Positions 58,916-64,000 of a stretch of 64,000 nucleotides of DNA are shown piece after piece (within the stretch, counting starts at the first letter, position 1; every line of letters begins with the position of its first letter). This DNA is from Pedobacter sp. B4-66 (GTDB lineage: Bacteria; Bacteroidota; Bacteroidia; Sphingobacteriales; Sphingobacteriaceae): contig NZ_JAFVME010000015.1 in the NCBI RefSeq assembly GCF_018492665.1, forward strand, positions 62,001 to 126,000. The letters are read 5' to 3'. The notes below the pieces were generated by a model. The model worked only from the letters and a program-made list of their open reading frames with translations. It searched no databases and was not told the DNA's origin. Made by a program: the position numbers and the translations under genes.

Positions 58916-59695
58916 ATGGCCATTATTACTTTAACAACAGATTTAGGTTCTAAAGATTTCTATCAGGCTGCCCTTAAGGGTAGTATCCTGAGTATCCTGC
59001 CTACAGCTACAATTGTTGATGTAACTCACGAAGTGCCGTCCTTTAATATTTCGCATGCGGCATTCGTCCTAAAGAACGTTTATCCTTACTTTCCAAAGGG
59101 AACTGTGCACCTTATTGGTATCGATTCTGTATTCAGCGAAAACACAAAATATATAGCACTTAAACACAAAGATCATTTCTTTGTTGGTGCCGACAATGGC
59201 ATCTTCTCCTTACTTTTTAATGAAAAGCCTGAAGAAATTGTAGAGCTTAATATCATGCAGGATCTAAAATATCTTCACTTCCCATTGGTTGATATCTTTG
59301 TTAAAGCAGCAACTCAACTTGCCAAAGGCGCTAAACTTAGGGACATTGGTGTAGCCACTGATAGTATTGAAGAAAGAATGTTATTAAATCCCGTAATCGA
59401 ACGAGATATCATCAGGGGTAGCGTGATCTATATCGACACTTTCTGTAATGTAATCACCAACATCACAAAAGATCTTTTTACTAAAATCCAGCGTAATCGC
59501 GATTTCACATTGTACTTCAGAAAAAGTGAAACCATTACTCAATTAAGCTGGCATTACAATGAGGTTCCTGAAGGAGAAAAGCTTTGCCTTTTTGGCATAA
59601 GCAACCACCTGGAAATTGCCATAAATAAAGGGAAAGCCAGTGGTTTATTAGGTCTACACCTCAACGATATCATCAGGATCGAGTTTCATCCTTAA
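58916..59695 (+). CDS. SAM hydroxide adenosyltransferase family (DUF62)
   Basis: This 259-residue protein belongs to the SAM-dependent halogenase/hydrolase family, whose common members hydrolyse S-adenosylmethionine to adenosine and methionine. Diagnostic blocks are ITLTTDLGSKDFYQAALKGSIL, VDVTHEVPSFNISHAAFVL, FFVGADNGIFSLLF and YIDTFCNVITNITKDLF. A true fluorinase or chlorinase needs extra loop residues not evident here, so hydrolase is the better guess. An in-frame ATG 60 bases upstream gives a non-conserved extension; MAIITLTTDLGS is chosen. Confidence 0.88.
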   Translation: MAIITLTTDLGSKDFYQAALKGSILSILPTATIVDVTHEVPSFNISHAAFVLKNVYPYFPKGTVHLIGIDSVFSENTKYIALKHKDHFFVGADNGIFSLLFNEKPEEIVELNIMQDLKYLHFPLVDIFVKAATQLAKGAKLRDIGVATDSIEERMLLNPVIERDIIRGSVIYIDTFCNVITNITKDLFTKIQRNRDFTLYFRKSETITQLSWHYNEVPEGEKLCLFGISNHLEIAINKGKASGLLGLHLNDIIRIEFHP

Positions 59696-59763
59696 AAAAT
59701 CTACTATATTTACAATACAAAGCTAAGGCATGGAGTTTGCTTGTTCCTTAAAAACATTTAATC

Positions 59764-60276
59764 ATGATTAAAAACGTATTGCTTATTATTTTTCTTTTTA
59801 GCACTTCTTTACAAGCCGCAACTTTTCAAACAGATACAACTGCTTATCAAACACAAAGATTAAAAGTAAATGCACTACTAAATGAAAGAAGCGCCAAATT
59901 TGGCCAGTACGATCAAAGTTTAGATACCAGAACTGGAATATTTGGATTTCAAACCAAAGACGATATAAAGAATTCAAATGAAATATTACGCCAGATTGTT
60001 TTAAACGACAACAACATCTTTAAAGAGCTCAAAATACTAATGAACTACAAAGATGAAGAGGTTAAACGTATTAAAAATGAAGCGAGTAGCAGCAGCAGTA
60101 GAATTGAGAACTACAAAGCTTCTATAAAGAAATTGCAAGATCAAAATGAGCAATTAAAGAAAGATTTTGTCGCTGCAAATAAAGAAAAACAGATTACAAA
60201 TTATGTAGTTATGTTTCTTACCCTTACCTTATTTGTAGCCTGTTATTTATTCTACAAAAAACTTAAAAAAACATAA
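59764..60276 (+). CDS. Exported or membrane-anchored coiled-coil protein, unknown function
   Basis: This 170-residue protein starts with a hydrophobic signal segment (MIKNVLLIIFLFSTSLQAATF). Its middle is helical and charged, with a likely coiled coil at about residues 75-140 (NYKASIKKLQDQNEQLKKDFVAANKEK). A membrane helix follows near the C-terminus (VVMFLTLTLFVACYLFYK, about 147-165), then a basic tail. That gives a periplasmic coiled coil tethered by its C-terminus. No named family recognised. Its stop overlaps the next small gene by one base. Confidence 0.78.
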   Translation: MIKNVLLIIFLFSTSLQAATFQTDTTAYQTQRLKVNALLNERSAKFGQYDQSLDTRTGIFGFQTKDDIKNSNEILRQIVLNDNNIFKELKILMNYKDEEVKRIKNEASSSSSRIENYKASIKKLQDQNEQLKKDFVAANKEKQITNYVVMFLTLTLFVACYLFYKKLKKT

Positions 60277-60422
60277 TGCAAAAAGCAGTCTTTAAAATTC
60301 TTTTAAAAATCAACAAAGCTATTTTGCCAAGTCTTTATAAAAAAGACCCGCTTAAACTAACTACATTCCAAAAAGCAATATTAGGTTACAGATACTGGGT
60401 TTTAACTCAATCTCTTAATTAA
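60276..60422 (+). CDS. Small basic protein, 48 residues
   Basis: The frame starts at the ATG overlapping the preceding stop (TAATG) and ends in TAA at 60420-60422. It encodes MQKAVFKILLKINKAILPSL, then a K/L/T-rich segment and FQKAILGYRYWVLTQSLN. Such short basic proteins are conserved in Bacteroidota, and I recall some being labelled SsrA-binding protein; that name is doubtful. Translational coupling to the coiled-coil gene supports expression. Its last eight bases overlap the end of the convergent DUF1015 gene. Confidence 0.72.
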   Translation: MQKAVFKILLKINKAILPSLYKKDPLKLTTFQKAILGYRYWVLTQSLN

Positions 60423-61659
60423 AATAGTTGGTTAATAGCCCTACCAAAAATTTAGGCTCAACCCATGTCGATTTCGGAGGCATCACCCCATTGGCATCTG
60501 CCACGGCAATAACTTGATCTATTGAAACTGGGAATAAGGTAAAAGCTAAAGTATAAAGCCCATTATCAACCTTCTGCTGAAGTTCAGAAACTGAGCTAGC
60601 TCCTCCCTCAAACGTAATACGGGCATCAGTTCTTGGATCATTTATATTTAAAATCGGAGCAAGAATAAAATCCTGAAGAATACTTACATCTAATGTTTTA
60701 ACAGGATCATTCTTATCATAAATTGCTGTTTTTGGCTCAAGAACATACCATTTCCCATTAAAATACATTCCTATTTTATGCAATTGATCAGGCTTAACAG
60801 CATTGTGCGATTCCTGTACTAAAAACGATTGTTTTAATAGTCCAATCAATAGCTCAGGATTCAAATCATCCAAGTCCCGAATCAGCCTGTTAAATTCAAA
60901 TATTTTAACCTCACGAGTATTCATATAAACCGTAGTAAAATAATTGTAAGCTTCCATTCCCGTATGCATACCATTATTTAAAGCTTGTTTATGCATTCCC
61001 ATCTTTGCCATCGAGGCTGCCCTGTGATGCCCATCAGCAATATAAACACTAGGAATATTACCAAAAGCGAAAACCAGTTTTTTTAAATCCTGATCATCAC
61101 AAATCGCCCATACCTGATGTGTTGTGCCGTCGGCAAATGTAAAATCAAGGTCAGGTTTAAGCTGGGTGTATCTTTCAGTGATCGAATCGATAATCTGATC
61201 CGGATGATAGGTAATTAATACTGGGTTAGCATCCAGTCCAGTTTGCTGTAGATAGTCCGCCAGAAGCTTCTCTCTGCGCTCTACTGTAGATTCATGCTTC
61301 CTTATCCTCCCCTCCAAATAATCTTTAATATGAGTAAGCGTCCAGATGCCAGTTTGCACCAGTCCGTTATGTTTCACTCTATAAATATAAATGGCAGGTT
61401 TGTCCTGTTTAACAAGAAATTGATGGTCAAGAAACCCCTCAAGGTTCTCACTAATTTTTTTATAAACTAACTCTTCTCTTGTACCCCTTAAATATGGATT
61501 ATCGAGTTCCGGACTGATCAGATGAAGAAAAGTACACTTACTTTCAGAAGCAATTAATCTTGCTTCGCCTATGCTATAATTTTCAAGCGGCCTAGTTACA
61601 ACCTGAGATTGTAAGTTTACTGCAGGTTTAAGCGCGCAGAAAGGCTTTATAAGGGGCAT
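60415..61659 (-). CDS. DUF1015 family protein in the serine operon
   Basis: This 414-residue protein has the DUF1015 layout: PLIKPFCALKP and VTRPLENYSIGEARLIASE opening, HLISPELDNPYLRGTREELVYKKI, YIYRVKHNGLVQTGIW and the diagnostic YIADGHHRAASMAKMG. D-G-H-H-R resembles the nucleotide-binding motif of the ParB/sulfiredoxin-like fold, known from free serine kinases. The gene lies 55 bases after serA and is likely the third gene of serC-serA-DUF1015. Its start is placed at MPLIKPFCALKP, since the upstream ATG adds seven non-conserved residues. Biochemical role unproven. Confidence 0.85.
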   Translation of the reverse strand: MPLIKPFCALKPAVNLQSQVVTRPLENYSIGEARLIASESKCTFLHLISPELDNPYLRGTREELVYKKISENLEGFLDHQFLVKQDKPAIYIYRVKHNGLVQTGIWTLTHIKDYLEGRIRKHESTVERREKLLADYLQQTGLDANPVLITYHPDQIIDSITERYTQLKPDLDFTFADGTTHQVWAICDDQDLKKLVFAFGNIPSVYIADGHHRAASMAKMGMHKQALNNGMHTGMEAYNYFTTVYMNTREVKIFEFNRLIRDLDDLNPELLIGLLKQSFLVQESHNAVKPDQLHKIGMYFNGKWYVLEPKTAIYDKNDPVKTLDVSILQDFILAPILNINDPRTDARITFEGGASSVSELQQKVDNGLYTLAFTLFPVSIDQVIAVADANGVMPPKSTWVEPKFLVGLLTNYFN

Positions 61660-61713
61660 ACTTTTTATGAATATGGTCAAAGCTATACAAAAATATAGCT
61701 TTGACCAATAGTC

Positions 61714-62664
61714 TTATTTATTAAAATGCTCAATAATTAATGAAGCAAGTTCAGTTCCTATACGCTCCTGAGCTTCATTAGTAGCCGCTCCAATATGAGG
61801 AGTTAAAGAGATTTTAGCATGTTGTAAAATAGCAGCACGTGGAGTAGGCTCGTCATCGAACACGTCTAAACCAGCAAAAGATACTTTACTACTGTCTAAA
61901 GCAGCAATTAATGCTTCTTCATCAATAGTACCGCCTCTTGAGCAGTTTACAACACCAACACCTTGTTTCATTTTAGCAAACTCATCTGCACCTAAAATAG
62001 GTTTATCAGCAAATGGAGTATGTAAGCTAATGAAATCACTGTTTGCAATTACTTCATCCAATGACACTGTTTTGAATGGAATCTCAACAGAGACACCACC
62101 TTGAAAAGTCAATGGTAAAGTGCCTTCAGCAGGATAAAGATCGTAAGCCAATACATTCATACCTAACCTAAGGGCAACCTTAGCAGTTTCACGACCAATA
62201 CGACCGAAACCGATGATACCCATAGTTTTACCTTGAAGTTCAACACCACCAGCATATGCTTTCTTTAAAGCATTGAATTTGGTAGCTCCTTCAACAGGCA
62301 TTTTTCTATTTGAATCCTGTAAAAAACGGATACCGGTAAACAAATGTGCAAATACCAATTCAGCAACAGATAACGAAGAAGCTGCAGGTGTATTTACCAC
62401 TGCAACACCCTTACTACGGGCATATTCAACGTCAATATTATCCATACCTACGCCGCCTCTGCCAATCAATTTAATGTTAGGCACCTGATCAATCAGTTCT
62501 TTACGTAATTTGGTAGCACTTCTAACTGTAATACCATCATAGTTTTTTAAAGCTTCAACCAATTGATCCTGAGGAACAGTTTCGGTATCAACAACAAAAC
62601 CTGCTTTTTCTAATAACGCTTTACCGATAGGATCAATCCCATCGTTTGCAAGTATCTTAATCAT
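61714..62664 (-). CDS. serA: D-3-phosphoglycerate dehydrogenase SerA (short form)
   Basis: SerA oxidises 3-phosphoglycerate to start serine synthesis. The 316-residue protein has GRGGVGMDNIDVEYARSKGV, the NAD-binding GIIGFGRIGRETAKVALRLGMNV, SLHTPFADKPILGADEFAKMKQG, VNCSRGGTIDEEALIAAL and LTPHIGAATNEAQERIG. There is no ACT domain, so serine feedback control at the C-terminus is not expected. It follows serC by 11 bases, and DUF1015 comes next. Confidence 0.94.
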   Translation of the reverse strand: MIKILANDGIDPIGKALLEKAGFVVDTETVPQDQLVEALKNYDGITVRSATKLRKELIDQVPNIKLIGRGGVGMDNIDVEYARSKGVAVVNTPAASSLSVAELVFAHLFTGIRFLQDSNRKMPVEGATKFNALKKAYAGGVELQGKTMGIIGFGRIGRETAKVALRLGMNVLAYDLYPAEGTLPLTFQGGVSVEIPFKTVSLDEVIANSDFISLHTPFADKPILGADEFAKMKQGVGVVNCSRGGTIDEEALIAALDSSKVSFAGLDVFDDEPTPRAAILQHAKISLTPHIGAATNEAQERIGTELASLIIEHFNK

Positions 62665-62675
62665 TAATTTATATT

Positions 62676-63743
62676 TTATTTGGTGTTTTTTTCAGCAAAA
62701 ATCTGCATTAATTCAACTAGTGTGTGAACACTTGTAATTGGAAGTGCATTGTAAATAGAGGCTCTAAAACCACCAACACTTCTATGTCCTTTAATACCTT
62801 CAATTCCGTTCTCTTCAGCAAATTTCAAGAATGGTTTTTCAAGCTCAGGATTTTCCATCACAAAACAAACATTCATTCTAGAACGATCTTCAACCGCACA
62901 AGTTCCTTTGAACAATGGGTTTCTATCGATCTCAGTATACAAAGCCTGAGCTTTTGCTTTATTTTCTTTTTCAATCTCAGCAACACCACCTTTAGATTTT
63001 AACCATCTTAAGTTAAGCATAGCTACATATATAGAAAATACCGGAGGAGTATTGTACATAGAACCACCATCGATATGAACTTTATAATCAAGCATAGAAG
63101 GGATTTTTCTACCTGATTTACCTAAGATCTCATCTTTAACGATTACAACCGTTAAACCAGCTGGACCGATATTTTTTTGAGCTCCTGCATAGATCAAATC
63201 ATATTGAGAAACATCAATTACTCTACTCATGATATCCGAAGACATATCACAAACTACAGGAATATTGGTTTCAGGTAAGCTGAACATTTCTGTTCCATAA
63301 ATAGTGTTGTTAGAAGTGCAGTGGAAATAAGCACTGTCTTCAGGAATACTATAATCTTTAGGAATAAAGGTAAAGTTTGATTCTTTTGAAGAAGCAACAA
63401 TGTTTGCTTTACCAAAAGTAGATACCTCTTTAATAGCTTTATTTGCCCAAACGCCTGTCTCCAGATAGCTGGCAGTTTTTCCTTCAGGCAATAAGTTCAT
63501 TGGAACCATTGCAAACTGCAAACTTGCACCGCCTTGTAAAAATAAAACAGAATATCCGGAAGGTACGTTTAATAATTCCTTAACTAATTTTTCTGCTTCT
63601 GCTACCACACCTTCAAATTCAGATGTGCGATGAGAGATTTCTAAAATGGATAAACCATCTTTAAAATCTAGAACTGCTTGTGCTGCTTGCTTAAATACTT
63701 CCTGAGGTAAAATACAGGGGCCTGCGCCGAAATTGTGTCTCAT
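62676..63743 (-). CDS. serC: Phosphoserine aminotransferase SerC
   Basis: SerC transaminates 3-phosphohydroxypyruvate to phosphoserine with PLP, using glutamate. The 355-residue protein shows HNFGAGPCILPQEVFKQAA, FLQGGASLQFAMVPMNLL, the PLP lysine region YAGAQKNIGPAGLTVVIV and C-terminal GHRSVGGFRASIYNALP. Normal length for SerC. It is the first gene of the minus-strand serC-serA-DUF1015 unit. A phosphoserine phosphatase gene is not seen in the window. Confidence 0.96.
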   Translation of the reverse strand: MRHNFGAGPCILPQEVFKQAAQAVLDFKDGLSILEISHRTSEFEGVVAEAEKLVKELLNVPSGYSVLFLQGGASLQFAMVPMNLLPEGKTASYLETGVWANKAIKEVSTFGKANIVASSKESNFTFIPKDYSIPEDSAYFHCTSNNTIYGTEMFSLPETNIPVVCDMSSDIMSRVIDVSQYDLIYAGAQKNIGPAGLTVVIVKDEILGKSGRKIPSMLDYKVHIDGGSMYNTPPVFSIYVAMLNLRWLKSKGGVAEIEKENKAKAQALYTEIDRNPLFKGTCAVEDRSRMNVCFVMENPELEKPFLKFAEENGIEGIKGHRSVGGFRASIYNALPITSVHTLVELMQIFAEKNTK

Positions 63744-63793
63744 TTTTATAGTGATTTTTAATGCTTGTAAATGTAACAGTTTTATATTATTTA

Positions 63794-64000
63794 TTATTTC
63801 GAATTCTTGAACTTTATGATCAATTTCAAATTTAGTTGCCTGCCAGTTAAATAATTAGGGATAGCATATTGTACGTTATCTATGTCTTTAAGCCATAAAT
63901 ATGAAACCGTATTATCAATATTTAACAAATTAAATACCTCTAAATGAGCGGAAAACGAACTAAAATATTTATCCAGCAGCCTCGGTTTTTTCACTCCTGC
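63794..64000 (-). CDS. TonB-dependent receptor, C-terminal fragment at window edge
   Basis: The reading frame is open from the window end (64000) to the stop at 63794, giving 69 residues including DKYFSSFSAHLEVFNLLNID, NTVSYLWLKDIDNVQYAIPN and YLTGRQLNLKLIIKFKNSK. The E-V-F-N-L-L-N-I-x-N motif and the final aromatic/beta strand are typical of the last barrel strands of TonB-dependent receptors. The last letters K-F-K-N-S-K leave the usual F a few residues from the end. The rest lies outside, so family and substrate cannot be told. Confidence 0.8.
   Translation of the reverse strand, partial: AGVKKPRLLDKYFSSFSAHLEVFNLLNIDNTVSYLWLKDIDNVQYAIPNYLTGRQLNLKLIIKFKNSK

Noticed and set aside
58916..59695. 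True fluorinase or chlorinase
   Set aside because: Only the general DUF62 motifs are visible; the halide-site loop typical of the fluorinase is not evident, so SAM hydrolase is more likely.
1..64000. tRNA, rRNA, CRISPR arrays, insertion sequences, prophage or toxin-antitoxin genes
   Set aside because: I looked in all gaps and saw no cloverleaf with CCA-type ends, no regularly spaced repeats, no transposase and no integrase.

Overview
The window reads as chromosome of a Bacteroidota bacterium, most likely family Sphingobacteriaceae (Pedobacter-like). The evidence is two SusC/SusD pairs, one with an ECF sigma/FecR switch, a futalosine-type menaquinone locus, promoters matching the Bacteroidota -7 element TAnnTTTG, low G+C, very few Shine-Dalgarno-like sites and several TTG starts. 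I see no tRNA, rRNA, CRISPR array, insertion sequence or prophage. Genes are tightly packed; the only gene-free stretch above 300 bases is 43002-43510, which is a regulatory leader. The assignment to family is an inference from gene content and sequence style.

Layout. 1-7.8 kb: end of a UMF1-type MFS carrier, a GIN-domain lipoprotein, recQ, a secreted propeller-amidohydrolase and a flavoprotein. 7.8-15.2 kb: housekeeping (purKE, yqgE, pdxH, a 3-hydroxyacyl-CoA dehydrogenase, ruvB, queG, a DnaQ-like exonuclease). 15.3-19.2 kb: two secreted DUF3857/transglutaminase-like proteins, the first lacking catalytic residues. 19.2-25.1 kb (minus): mqnE, a histidine phosphatase, mqnA, mutS, an NlpC/P60 lipoprotein and a 38-residue membrane peptide. 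25.2-39.0 kb: a glycan-use region made of sigma, FecR, SusC, SusD and a GH89 alpha-N-acetylglucosaminidase (minus), divergent from a second SusC/SusD pair (plus). 39.2-41.1 kb: an MFS carrier and a FadR-type GntR regulator with matching operators. 41.3-47.2 kb: sulfur amino acids, with a trans-sulfuration enzyme, a SAM-I riboswitch, a cysteine-rich leader ORF, metY, metX and homoserine dehydrogenase. 47.2-55.3 kb: an E2 acyltransferase, cinA and lptD (minus), then two tandem amidases and an MlaD protein (plus). 55.4-58.8 kb (minus): rnz, a STAS protein, purC and phoH. 58.9-64.0 kb: a SAM hydrolase family protein and small proteins (plus), then serC, serA, a DUF1015 protein and the 3' end of a TonB-dependent receptor (minus).

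How parts work together. The metY-metX-hom operon makes homocysteine from aspartate semialdehyde. A SAM aptamer and a short ORF ending in a Cys-codon cluster precede it, which suggests control by both ends of the pathway. The PUL senses a glycan at the outer membrane through STN-SusC, FecR and sigma and probably releases alpha-linked GlcNAc. The lptD/amidase/MlaD block is an envelope-building cluster. The serC-serA-DUF1015 operon suggests that the DUF1015 protein works in serine metabolism.

Most notable: (1) the Cys-rich leader ORF downstream of the SAM riboswitch; (2) two GntR operator-like sites placed 16 nt before both start codons; (3) a SusC with an STN domain but no carboxypeptidase-regulatory-like domain; (4) a degenerate palindromic intergenic repeat family based on CTAAATACTAAG; (5) the serine operon carrying a D-G-H-H-R-motif DUF1015 protein.
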